The notes beneath the pieces are model-generated. The model did not search any database. It was not told where the DNA came from and saw only the letters and a list, made by a program, of their open reading frames with translations. A DNA stretch of 64,000 nt from Papaver somniferum (Eukaryota; Streptophyta; Magnoliopsida; Ranunculales; Papaveraceae). The translations under genes were made by a program, and so were the position numbers. Positions 12,415 to 23,631 of this stretch are shown in pieces; positions within the stretch are counted from its first letter, which is position 1; each line of letters begins with the position of its first letter. Location of the stretch: contig NC_039358.1 of NCBI RefSeq assembly GCF_003573695.1, positions 233,753,560 through 233,817,559 of the forward strand. The letters run 5' to 3'.

Positions 12415-12599
12415 GAATGAAAACTCAATAAAACATGAAAACACAGATAGATCTTGGTAAATCAACATCCCAACCTCACGATCCAAACATACTGATCGTG
12501 CAAGTGTTGAAATCATATTAGTCATTTCGACGTCCTCTCCCTCACACAAAAGTGTGTTGACCCCAGGTCATACTATGGATTGCATAAATCATAATAATA

Positions 12600-15500
12600 T
12601 TGAAAGCTTTCATCTTTAGTTCTCACATGGTGAGACTATAGGTATCTTTCACCAAAGTGAAAAAGCATGAACTAGTGAACCTTTAGTGACCTTTAGGTCC
12701 TAAGTTCCAGTAATACCAAAACATCATAACGAAAATCACATAAAAAGCGCAGGAAATACCATTTTAGGCAGAGGTGTCAATGAGGTCTTGAACCTTTGCT
12801 TAGTGAGATATTACCGGAATTACTTGCTAGAGACAGTGAATTATGTCTTGAACTGCTAGCATTTGATGTAATTCACGATAACAACCACGGGTGATATCTC
12901 CAAGATTGCTGCCAAACTCGTGCCGTTTTGTCCAATTTGGCCCTGGACATATCATGTTTCTCAGAATGCTCTAGATAATCAAAGCTCATATTCTCATAGG
13001 AAGCGGCCCACTTCCTCATTCACATAGGTGAGTTTCCATAAAGACTGTTACTGCTACATCCCACTTCAATCTTAAATTGAAACTATAGAACTCATTAAGA
13101 CTTCTTAAAATTCATCCTTCACATGCAGTCACACTATGACGTCTACACCATAGGGAAGGGACAGAGAATAAAATTCTCCGATAGTGTTTACCTTTACCCA
13201 CCACAAATTAGTTGTCTCATTCGAAACCTTAATCTTGGGATCTCCAGTCAGCAAGGTTGAGTATCCTTCATGGCAAGTTTAATTTATGAGCTTAAGCCCC
13301 TTCCCCCTTGATGCATTTCTAACTATCTCTTGGGATAAACCTTTCTTCAAAGATTGAGCGATATTCTCCTTGGACTTTATCCAATCAATGGAAATAACGC
13401 CGATTGATATTAGTTATTTTCAGCTTTAGCTATTATATCTTGGCTAACAAAATGTATAGATATAGCTGGCACAGGCCTATGCCAGAGAGGAATGTCTTCT
13501 AAAAAACATCTTAGGCAGTCAGCTCCTCTCGTGCTTTATCTAACTCAATACTCTCAGATTCCATAATGAATTGAGCAATATATGTTTGTTTGTAAATCTT
13601 CCAAAAACAAACCCTGATGCTAGAGTGAAACATATCCACTCGTAGACTTAGACTCCTCTAAGTCAACTATCCAGTTTACATCACAAAGTCCCTCAAGGAC
13701 AGCAAGATACCTTTGATAAATCAAATAAAAGGTAATAGAGTATTTTAGGTACCATAATACTCTACTCAGTGCATCTGAATGCTATTGCTCTGGACTATAA
13801 TTATATCTACTTAACTTACTCACAATATAGGCAATGTCTGGACTCTTACAGTTCATTAAATTCATCAGACATCCTATAACTCTTGAGTATTCAAGTTAAG
13901 ATACTCCATTACCCTTTTTTCTTGAGTCTACAAGAATAATCGTACGGAGTACAAGAAGGCTTACAATCACACTGATTGTATCTCTTAAGCACAAATTCAA
14001 AATAACGAGAATGACTAAGACTACATATGTTAGATTATTTTCTAATCCTCATCCCTAAGATTACATCAACATGGCCTAAGTCTTTCAAGTCAACGTTCTC
14101 ATTCAGTGCATGTTTTTAGTGTAATTAATCACATTTATGTTTGTATCAAGTATAATCATATCATCAACATACAAGCATACAATCACACAGGCATCCTTAA
14201 CAAGTTACTTGTAAATATACTTGTCAGATTCATTAACTTAAATCCACTACACATTATCACATGATCAAATTTTCCATGTCACTGTTTACGTGCTTATTTT
14301 ATAAACCATACAAAATTTTGTTCAACTTACAAACTTTGTCATCATAACCTTTCACTACAAAGTCCTCAGGTTGGTCTATGTAAATTTCTTTATCTAATTC
14401 ACGATTTTAGAAAAGATGTCTTAACATCCATCTGATGTATCTCTAATTTGTTTATGACAGCAATAACAATTAGCATCTCAACGTAAGTAAATCTCGTCAC
14501 ATGTGAATAAGAATCAAGGAAATATACACCTTCTTTTAGTTTATAGCCTTTAGCTACCAACTTAGCCTAATATTTTTCCACAGTTACATATACCTAATGT
14601 TTCCACTCAAAACTCATTTACATCTCATGGTCTTACTCTTTGGAGGTAAACTATAAACCTCCCAAGTCAGGTTCCGACGGACTGAGTCCATTTCACTAAA
14701 TGAAGCTTCTTACCAGAATGGGGTTTCAATAGATATCAAGGCTTCTTTACAAGTCCAGGGCTTAGACTACGCTAGGCATGTTATGAAATCGTCTTCATAA
14801 GAAGTCTCAATTCTAATTTTTTTTTTTACTTCTCTTAGGATCAATCGTAACTTCATCTTCCTTTAAGATAAGTTCTGAGTATTTGAAAATAAATCTAGGG
14901 ATCAACAACACATCTCTAATGAGGTACAGGTTTAAGAATAAACATCTTCAAAGAACTCAGCATCCCTAGATTATGTAATAGTAATCACACCAAAGTCAGA
15001 AAAAATCACACCAAAGTCTGAAAAATCAGAACGCACAACCAAAAATCTATATGTAGAAGTATACTCAGCATACCTTATATGAAGACCCAATCAACATTTT
15101 TGGTTTCTATCTACTTCTTTTAGGAAGACGAAAGGCAAACTTAGTCAAACACCCCCACACTTTGACGCATTCATAAGAAGGTCATCTACCTATCCATAAA
15201 TCATATGGAGTTTTATCTGATCCTTAAGGGTACTCTATTCAGGATATACTAGTTAACATGACTGCCTCCCCCCACAAGGCCGCAGGTAATCCTGAACTAA
15301 TCAACATGACAATTATCATCTTCTTAAGGATACAGTTGTTATGTTCAAGGCTTCTAATTGGTTTTGAACTTCAAGTTTATACATCTTAAGGCTTCTAAGG
15401 CATCATCCTTATCCCTAAGAAAGTATACAAGACAGTACCTCGTACAATCATCTACGGAAGTTACAAACCATCTTTTACCACAGTGATTTTAGGTTGAACT

Positions 15501-16460
15501 CATGTCATCTAGGCCTAACTGAATTAATTCTAAAGGCTTAGAATTACTCTGAACATTTGTGCTAAAAGGTTTTAAAGCAAATTTGATTCTTCACAGATTT
15601 CACTTTTGTGTTCAAAGTCCAAACTAAATTTGGGTGCGCAGCCTATGTTATCCAGTTAAGCATTGACTTATAAGTTTATGGTTACAAGCTTACCACATAA
15701 AACAATCAATCACATAAAAAAAGCACAAGAATCAACTATGTTCACATCATCAGTTTTTTCCGTTAAGCTTATATAGACCCAAAGTCCTATAACTCTTGCT
15801 TAAAAAATAACTGCCTTGTTACAACAAGTTTTCTAGAAAAAATTAAGATCTTAAATCTTTTTCCATCTACAATAGAACAAGATACAAGATTCTTGCATAT
15901 GCTTGGAACATGAAAACTTCATTCAATGTGAGAGTATTACAGATATGAGCTTCTTCTCGACCTTTTCCTTTTATGCAACCTCTATTGTAGATGAGTTACT
16001 CAAAAAGAGTTTCTCGACATCCCCTATCCTCTGATAGGAGGTGAACAGGTCTCTGTTTCAACAAACATTCTTGGTGGCTCCAGAGTCCACCTTCTGGTCT
16101 CTCACATTGGTTGTTAAAATAACTTCCGACATCATGTCAATGAACTCGTTCTAATTTGTTTCAACTAAATTAGCATTAACTTTCTACTTATTAAGGTTTT
16201 ATTTTGTCTACACTTTACTACCGTATGACCCGGAATTTTACAAACATAACAATCACCCTTAATTAAAGTAACGTCGGATTCAGTTTTACGAAACATACCT
16301 TTCTTATGAAGACTACGGTTAGAGTTGTGTTTGATATTCCCGCCTTTGTCAGCTTTGGAAGACTTGTGTTCATCCACATGCGCCTGGTAGCCATGTTCCT
16401 TTTCAATTTCATGTCACAATCTTCGTTTATACTCTGACCACGGACACGGTAATTTCCCAA
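12600..16460 (-). pseudogene. Ty1/copia gag-pol remnant
   Basis: The minus strand carries a gag nucleocapsid zinc knuckle CYVCKIPGHTVVKC (16210-16251), a CX2CX4HX4C pattern. About 120 bases further on is a copia protease box, VDSGATKNVC (about 16080-16105), followed by a stop. The RT catalytic box YVDDM is at 14157-14171, in the context VIVCLYVDDMIIL. Gene order gag-PR-(IN)-RT is that of Ty1/copia. Stops and frameshifts are frequent throughout, and I could not follow integrase or RNase H with confidence. The left end of the coding region is approximate. Confidence 0.75.
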
Positions 16461-16897
16461 TTACCTAATACACCACATCTCACAAACCTTAGTTCCGAAA
16501 CGGAAGATAGAATATGAGTTTTGAAGATAATATCTATATTTACAAACTTCGTTTGAACCACCGTATCAAAAAACTCATGATTACCCCATAAAAAATACTT
16601 TAGTTAACAACAAAAGTTTGCCCGTCAGAATTTTTCAGGAACATTTGTCTGTTTTGTAAAATATCAAAAAAATACTTTTACAACTCCAAAAATTCTGAAC
16701 TTTTACGTGGATAACTATCAGGATGTCTACTAAGTTGTGTCAAAAGGGTTCATCGAAATTCCTTCTAGGTTATGAGATAATATCGAAACTCTACAGCTGA
16801 CCAAAAATTGTTTTTGTTTTTCACTCCACAATTAACATCCATGATTCACAAACCAACCAACCATTTTCGACTATTACAAATTATAATGTTTTAAGAT

Positions 16898-17535
16898 TGT
16901 TGGGTGCAATAATCAAAATAAAGAAAAAAATCAAATAAGCAAAAATTATTGATACTTAGCTCCTTTATAATGGAATTGATCGATTGACGAAACGAACGAG
17001 CTTCTCATATCTCCACAACAGCAACAAGGCAAAACTTTGGAAAAACAGAGTGAGTCACGTGTTCAACACGTTGCCCTTAGGACATTAACGCCCGGCTACA
17101 CTCAAGAGTGATGCTATAGCCCTCACAGGACGGATATCTCCAGGATAAAACACCCTACTACACCTACTACTAGCATATGTAGTAGATGCTCAACTTGAGC
17201 TTGGCAACTCCGAAAAACCTGTTAAGGAAAATCGCGAACTCTTAATAAACGCTATAAAATATTTTCCCTTAGGGTCTCTCTAAAATATAGAGCAACCCCT
17301 TTCCCATAGATTTTACAAAAGTAGTGAATTTCTTTATATAATGGAATAAAACAATTTAAGAAGTGGAAACTCCACAATGTGGGACTAATAAGTTTATATA
17401 GTTTCTTAAAACTACTAAAAATTGGAAACTCCACAACGTGGGACTAAAAAATTTCATTCACAAAACAAAATAATAAATTATAATTTTTTATTAAAACTTT
17501 AAAAAATTATTTTTTTTATTAATCGTTTTCCAACA
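16898..17535 (-). repeat. Copia 5' LTR
   Basis: Partner of 11772-12403. A TGGTATCAGAGC-type primer-binding site is not recognisable on the minus strand beyond its end near 16897, so the PBS has probably decayed. Confidence 0.83.
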
Positions 17536-18674
17536 TAATGCATCAATGTTGGACGCAATTGCAACATACCGACCAGCCCCCAAGTGTACCATTATATGAA
17601 TTTCGAATTTCAGGTGCGTGTTGTTGAATAAATGGTCACACCAAGTTGAACTCCAAATCTCGAAATCTAATTTCTTTTTCCAACACATATGATACAGAAT
17701 TACCTGATGAGAGGAAACAAGACCCACGAGCATTTGAGATTGTTAGCCAATAGATGATTCACAAAATGTTCGTACCTACAGAACCAGATTCGAAGTGCAT
17801 GATCACCCCAAAAAAGGTGCAATGGAATTGCAAGTAAAGATACAAATGCAACCAAACGAACGATGAATATGCAAGGGGAAGAGAAGGCGAAAAAGTAATT
17901 CCAAGCCGATAAGCCAGATAACCCAGTATTTTATTTCATGAGACGGGAAAAGTAGATGCATGTTATAAAGAAATATGGTGGTGGAGATCAGGAGATGTAA
18001 CGAGAAATGAAACACTACTTGCTATGCGTATTTTGTAACTGTCTGAAAGAAACGTTCTATACGGTCGACATTACATTTATTCCAGACAATCACTGAACTA
18101 CATGATCAATTTAAGAAACGTTCCATTCCTTTTCTCTAGGTGTCGGTCATGATCCCCTAGGTTTGGGAGTTTGGGGATGCATTTCGAATAAAATGGGAAA
18201 TGGTTAAAAAAAACCCATCAATTGTACATAAGCACCCCTTTAACATTGTGTCCTGCTATGTCTATTATATGCTTTTTTGAGAAGAGTTTATATGGCAATA
18301 GTTATATCGTGTGTTAAATCTCCAAGGAAGAAAGCACATCGGAATCTCTTACTGACATCCTTTCACAGCATGCAAGCACAAAAAGGAGAAGTACAACGAG
18401 AATTAAGGATGAACAGAATTTACTAAGAGTGGTAGTCCACATCACACAAATAACGCCTGCCCTTTCAAGTAAACCGGACTTTCATTTTTGTGCTTATCGA
18501 AAAGTAGATTCATCCTACAAGGAGATCCGCCTTGGTAAAAATGGGATAAGTTTTAACATGGACGGGACACATGAATATTGGATATTTAAAGTTTTGACAT
18601 GAGATTCGTTGTTAGACGGGCATAACAGAATGACAGACCCCAAACCAAGAACGGGAAGCAATTTTATGACTCTA
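17536..18674. other. Non-coding Helitron body
   Basis: This is the remainder of the Helitron to the right of the nested copia. I looked for captured gene fragments on both strands. I see only short hydrophobic frames without recognisable motifs (for example about 17803-18015 on -). No gene called. Confidence 0.5.
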
Positions 18675-18693
18675 GCTCGTGCATTGTACGGGC
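18675..18693 (+). repeat. Helitron 3' terminal hairpin
   Basis: GCTCGTGCATTGTACGGGC is a near-palindrome placed 10 bases before the terminal CTTG. This is the usual spacing for the Helitron 3' stem-loop that marks the end of rolling-circle transfer. Confidence 0.6.
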
Positions 18694-18707
18694 ATGAAAC
18701 AATCTTG

Positions 18708-19029
18708 TTTTATATAATTGAAATAATACAGGTTGTGCGTTCGTGATCATCAACTTGAAATCCAATATTTGGTTGTTGATTGATATTGATTGATCCTTGG
18801 ACATTGTCTTTGGTACCGTCCAAGTTATCTCTCTTTGATAAAGACTCGCAGATTTCTATTTGCTTGAGTAAAGATCAAATCGGGAGATTGAGGTATAAAC
18901 TCTTTGATATATCTTTTTATTGATTGAGTTTGACAGTCTAGTTGGTTCTCATAAAAAGTATATTGGAGTTTGTACATACAGATTGCTAATCGAATTATTG
19001 GGTGGTGTTGTTAGACCCCCGCTTTTTCA
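18708..19029 (+). repeat. SIRE 3' LTR, second segment
   Basis: It resumes the LTR interrupted at 10940 and ends TAGACCCCCGCTTTTTCA, the standard right end of SIRE LTRs. Recognisable phrases inside are GGTTGTGCGTT, CTTTGGTACCGTCCAAG and AGACTCGCAGATTTCTATTT. It is not followed by the Met-tRNA primer site but by LINE sequence, as expected for a 3' LTR inserted into a LINE. Confidence 0.85.
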
Positions 19030-21430
19030 CATCCATATCCGCCATCATTACCCTATCATGAGAAAGAAGCCAGAGAAAAAAAATGAGTTTGCAAGGATAA
19101 TCACGACGCCACACAACATCGATTGGAAAGTTTGGCTCATCTTGATATTCTTCATTACTAATACTATCCTTAACCATATATTGACCATGCTCATTTCCTA
19201 CCCAAATTCGGCTATCCAAAACACCTTCTTGAATAGATATAGAAGAAAGAAGATTTGATATGCTTGAAACTTCACTTGAAGTATTTTGAGAGTATTTATG
19301 TCTAGACATAAATACCCACCTTATACCATCTTCATCGACTTCATACATACTAGCCACCACAAACTCCTTGGTCCTTGAATCTTCGTATGCCAATGGAAAC
19401 ATATCACATAATCTTCCTTCATCAATCCAAGCATCTTCCTAAAATCTAGTTTCCTTGCCCGCGCCAATCTTGAATCTAATAATTTTGTTGAAATCTTCAA
19501 TCTCTTTATAGATATTAAACCACAAGCTACCACCTTTTGGTCCTCTAGGTTTGAGAGTTTCCCAACCGGTAAAGGTTTCGCCAAATTTCTTAACAACAAT
19601 CTTCCTCCACAATCAATCTTTCTCCAAAGCAAAACGCCACCACCATTTCTTTAGCAATGCCGAGTCCACTTGCTTAGTTCTCCGAATACCAAGACTACCT
19701 TTTTTTCTTTTGTTTTCTAGCAATTTTCCAACGAATATTATGAATTCTTTTCTTATTGGGAGCATCATCCCATAAGAAATCTCTCACCACTTTATCAATT
19801 TTCTTAGTAATGGAACATGGATCAAGAAAAATAGAGTGATAATAAATGGGAAGACTAGCCAAAACACTTTTGATGAGAGTTAGCTTACCTCCTCTTGTTA
19901 TTGTTTTCCCATTCCAAGTAGAAACTCTTTTCGCACAAGTTTCAAGCATCTTTTCCCATTTTTGTATTCCACCCGTTTTGTCTCCCAAAGGAAGACCAAG
20001 ATAGATACTAGAAAAACTAGCAAACTTGCATCCTAACATGTTAGAAAAATTTTCAATTCCCTCTTCGAACCCGACCCCAAATAAGATACTTTTAGAGAAA
20101 TTTATCTTCAATCCCGAAGTTAGATCGAAACAAAGAAGTATGTAACGAAGGGCATCAACTTGTTCTCTTTTAGCATCAAGTAAAAAAATAGCATCATCGG
20201 AAAATTGTAAGTGATTTATTTTTGTTCCCCCCTCCTTCACCGGGAAATACAAAATTTGATCAACTTCTTGTGCCTTGCTCAACATACAACTTAGGACTTC
20301 ACCAACATTAGTAAAAATAAAAGAAGAAAGTGGATCTCCTTGACGTAATCCCTTCTCACTACCAAAGTAACCAAAAGACGACCCATTAACAAGAACCGAG
20401 AACTTTGAGTATGTTAAAAAATTCCTAATCCAAGCTCTCCAAGTACCACCAAACCCCATTTTGAATAAGACCTCATTTAGAAATTTCCAATTCACATTAT
20501 TAAATGCCTTTTAGAAATCGAGCTTGAAAGCCAACCCCCGTAGTTTTTGGCGAGAATCCACATATTCATTTGCTATCCATACTCCATCAAGAATTTTCCT
20601 ACCTTTAATAAAACTATATTGAGATGTTGAGATGAGAGTAGAAAGATATACCTTTAAACGCTCCGCTTATACGTTTGAGATGATTTTGTATACACTCTCA
20701 ATAAGTCTAATAGGACGAAAATCTTTTACTTCTTCTACACCCGCTTTCTTAGGCCTAAGCGCAATAAAGTTGTTTTTCAAAGATCCGAATGAAAAATATT
20801 GTGGTCATGAAATTCTTTGAAAACCTTCATCAAGTCTTCTCTTAAAACATCCCAACAAACAGTAAAGAACTTCGTAGGATATCCATCCGGACCCGGAGCA
20901 CGATCAACTCCCAAATCTTTAACTGCATTCTTGACCTCATCTTCATTAAAAGCCCTCTCCAACCACACACTTGCATTCTCATCAATACGTCTTAAGCACA
21001 TATTCTTGATTCTTGGACGGTTGTTAGAGATTTCTTTAAAAGCTAACTAAAAATGATTTCGAATACCCTCCTTGATTTCTTCTTTGTTGCCGTCCATCGA
21101 CCATTGATGCGAAGGTTGTTGATGTTTTTAAAAGCTTCATGTCCCTTCACTACTCGATGAAAGTGTTTGGTGTTGCGGTCACCATCTCTAAAATATCTAA
21201 CTCTTGACTTTTGTCTTAATATTATGAATTGACGACGATGAGCTATCTCAAACTCCACTTTAGCTGTCACAACCACGTCCTCTTCAACTTCGGTAAGACC
21301 CCTACCATCATCTAGATCGTCCAACTCTTTCACCTTGGTAAGTGTCGCTTCGATATCCCTATCAATGCTCCCAAAAACATCTTTATTCCACACTTTCAAT
21401 TTCTCCTTCAAAGCATTCAATTTCTTTGCA
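19030..21430 (-). pseudogene. L1-type LINE ORF2 remnant (RT and zf-RVT), truncated at both ends
   Basis: Minus-strand fragments in order: a pre-RT segment (21420-21043, KALKEKLKVWNKDVFG-like); RT blocks with RAPGPDGYPTKFF (about 20900), GLRQGDPLSSFIF (about 20340) and FSDDAIFLL (about 20200), the LINE form of the catalytic motif; the thumb segment SIYLGLPLGDK; and a zf-RVT domain with DVVWRRDYPCKLIFFLW (about 19100-19150). The endonuclease domain is absent, which fits 5' truncation. The 3' end is cut at the SIRE LTR boundary, with no poly-A tail visible. Stops and frameshifts separate the blocks near 20500, 21020 and 19690. Confidence 0.9.
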
Positions 21431-23390
21431 AAACAATCACCCGCCGTACCTACAAAAGAGAAAGATTCTCACCATTCTGTCATTAAAGGGATTATGTTAG
21501 TACTTTCAATTTCACATTTGACTGATGGTTGACTTTGACCATTGACAGATAGTTGACTTTGATCATTGACTTTGACCATTGACCGATCATTGAATTTATG
21601 TAATACTGGGCAGGTTGGTGGGCCCGTCGGTTGACTGGTTAGCAAGCTTGGATAACAGCTGAACAATGGCCCAGGTAACATTCTGGCCCAATATGCGACA
21701 ATTTTACACATGGTACAAACGTGATATTACAACCCTTAGTTGAATCTATTTGCAGGGAGATGGTCAGGTGAAATTTTAATGTCGGGTCCTTAACTAATAA
21801 ATCCTGGTTGATTATATTACTTGCAGGAATTGATTGAGAAGTTATTATAGATTGTTCTAACTAGGCTTGCAAATGAAATTCAATTCATAGTGCCTCTCTG
21901 ACTTTCGATGCCTAAACCTTAAAACTCTCCGTATGCAACTGGAGATTCATTTCTCTGTCTCTAAAACTCTCCCAGCGTTTATCTCCTAACAGCTGGAAAG
22001 GATAGCTGAGCCGCCTCAGTGAATTTTTTTAATAAAATGTGATTTTAGAAGATCAAGAATCGTTCCCACCGGGTGCAAATTTCCACACCAAGACAGTAGT
22101 GCCTACACAAACTTCATCACCCTCGCCACTAATCTAATTTAAACGGTACCATGTACTAGTCCGAATCGAGTATAAAACTGCCTATTCTTTTGACCTAATG
22201 GGATACTTAGGATGTGCACGTTGAAGGATTTATGTCCATAGATAGTTTTCATTTCCCAAATGATCATGATGGAGACGATGAGGGAGACGGTTCTATGACT
22301 GGTGATAAAATTGTGTTCGGTTGTGCATATGGAGCGGTCATTAGTTTCTCAGTTTGCTCCTCCTGATCAGAAAGTTTTCGATTATTGTTTAGCAGATTGG
22401 CATTTTGGACCCCCTGATCACTCAGGTCAATTGCTGTTTGAGGATGACGCATTACTTCCCATCGTGGCCACGTTCAAATAACTCCGATTGTGGAGCAAAA
22501 ATGCAAGCTGGTAACAAGTTCTCATTCTCCTCCGACCGACGAAAGAGTACACTCTTATGGATGACATGGGATTGTGGGTCAACACCAATGCATTCCTGTT
22601 AAATCGTTAGTAAGATCAAATTTTATGCAGAAAAATATAATCAATAGTTAATTTTTGGAAAAATTGAGTTTCACTTTATTTATTTGACTGTGTTGACCAT
22701 CCAATTTACATCTTAATAATGTAGAATGAGTAACACTGGATCTAGTTCCGTGGACATGCAAAAGGCTGGAGAAACAGCCCTAGAAAAAATAAGAGATATT
22801 TATTTTGCCCTAGAATATAATAGGGAAAGAAAAAGAGGCAAAGAGAGAAATTCCATTAATCACGGTTATGTGGTTACATGGATATCATATCTCTGTATAC
22901 ATGGAGAAAGGAAAATCAAAACACTCCCATTTCACATATAGAGCTTTGAATGTATTTCTTGCAGTGTCGTTCTCTCCTTGATGACTTGTCCCGAAATTAA
23001 TTACCTTACTAAAACTTTGACAAGGAAAAACTCAGTGGGATAAAACCTGAGTACAACTCTTCACATGTAGTACTTCACATGTTGTCTCGTACTTTACATG
23101 TGGTTCATCGCATGCATTACGATCTTCACAGATCGATGAGTCTAAGTTAATTGTCTCGTAAAAACTTCGGAAAATCCAGATGGACAAAACCTGAACTAAA
23201 GAAAAAGAGTACAATATTAAGGAAATTTAGAACATAATTGTACTCGAATATGTTGCCTCATTAAAACGTTGACAAGAAATTAATATATCAATAACGGAAC
23301 GGAAACAAAAAAAAAAAGAAAAACCTTCGTACTTTATTTTTGGAAACAAATTAATGATAATACATGAAAAAATATCTTTGATGAACACAA
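21431..23390. other. Intergenic DNA upstream of the protease gene
   Basis: I see no convincing gene on either strand. Between about 23000 and 23280 there are three degenerate copies of a phrase of the type TTACTAAAACTTTGACAAGG followed by AAACCTGAGTAC. It is a repeat-like sequence I cannot assign to a named element. Short frames at 22264-22452 and 22405-22602 overlap each other on opposite strands and show no motifs. Confidence 0.5.
21517..21587 (+). promoter_or_regulatory. Cluster of TTGAC (W-box-like) repeats
   Basis: Eight TTGAC pentamers occur in about 70 bases, several as TTGACC or TTGACT separated by short spacers. WRKY transcription factors bind TTGAC[C/T]. The cluster lies about 2.1 kb upstream of the aspartic protease ATG and close to the truncated 5' end of the LINE. 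A regulatory role is inference. It could equally be a simple-sequence expansion. Confidence 0.4.
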
Positions 23391-23545
23391 TCCATAAAAG
23401 CAATATCTTTCTGTATAACAGTATTTAATTTTTTGAATTAATGACAATATATAAAAGCAATATCTTTCTGTAAAAGAATGGTCATTCCATATTGATAATG
23501 CCATTAAAGCAATATCTTTCTGTAAAAGCAATATGTTTTGATAAT
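23390..23545 (+). repeat. Promoter-proximal direct repeats
   Basis: The string AAAGCAATATCTTTCTGTA occurs three times, at about 23398, 23455 and 23507, about 50-57 bases apart. A further half copy, AGAATGGTTATTTCATATTG (about 23597), echoes AGAATGGTCATTCCATATTG (about 23476). All lie within 240 bases upstream of the protease ATG. Confidence 0.75.
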
Positions 23546-23572
23546 TCCATAATAAGAAACCTAATTTTCAAT

Positions 23573-23586
23573 CCTATATATAATAT
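23573..23586 (+). promoter_or_regulatory. TATA box of the aspartic protease gene
   Basis: CCTATATATAATAT lies about 50-60 bases before the ATG at 23632. It would give a short leader of roughly 20-30 bases. It is the best core promoter in the region. Confidence 0.55.
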
Positions 23587-23631
23587 ATTCAGAAGAAGAA
23601 TGGTTATTTCATATTGCTAGAAACCATAGAA

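Larger units (their letters stand above)
11772..17535 (-). mobile_element. Degenerate Ty1/copia element with both LTRs, nested in the Helitron
   Basis: Two direct repeats of about 635 bases (11772-12403 and 16898-17535) bound a 4.5 kb interior. Read on the minus strand they start TGTTGGAAAACG and end near CAACA or CCACA. Flanks TACTG (11767-11771) and TAATG (17536-17540) look like a 5-base target duplication with one change. Minus-strand order is gag zinc knuckle, protease, RT, PPT, 3' LTR, so the element points left. The coding region is riddled with stops. Confidence 0.85.
10941..18707 (+). mobile_element. Non-autonomous Helitron inserted in the SIRE LTR
   Basis: The 5' end is TCAATACTTCTTTATATAAG, matching the TC...TATATAAGGG style of plant Helitron starts. 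Near the 3' end is a GC-rich hairpin (GCTCGTGCATTGTACGGGC, 18675-18693), followed about 10 bases later by CTTG at 18704-18707, close to the canonical CTRR end. The flanks are A (10940) and T (18708), fitting AT-site insertion with no duplication. The two halves of the SIRE LTR read on continuously across it. No Rep/helicase coding is present. Excluding the nested copia, it is about 2.0 kb. The 3' terminus is the least certain point, because CTTG is not the usual CTAG. Confidence 0.65.

Noticed and set aside
21469..21711. 80-codon minus-strand ORF rich in Ser/Val/Asn/Gln
   Set aside because: It translates the TTGAC repeat cluster in reverse and has no domain.
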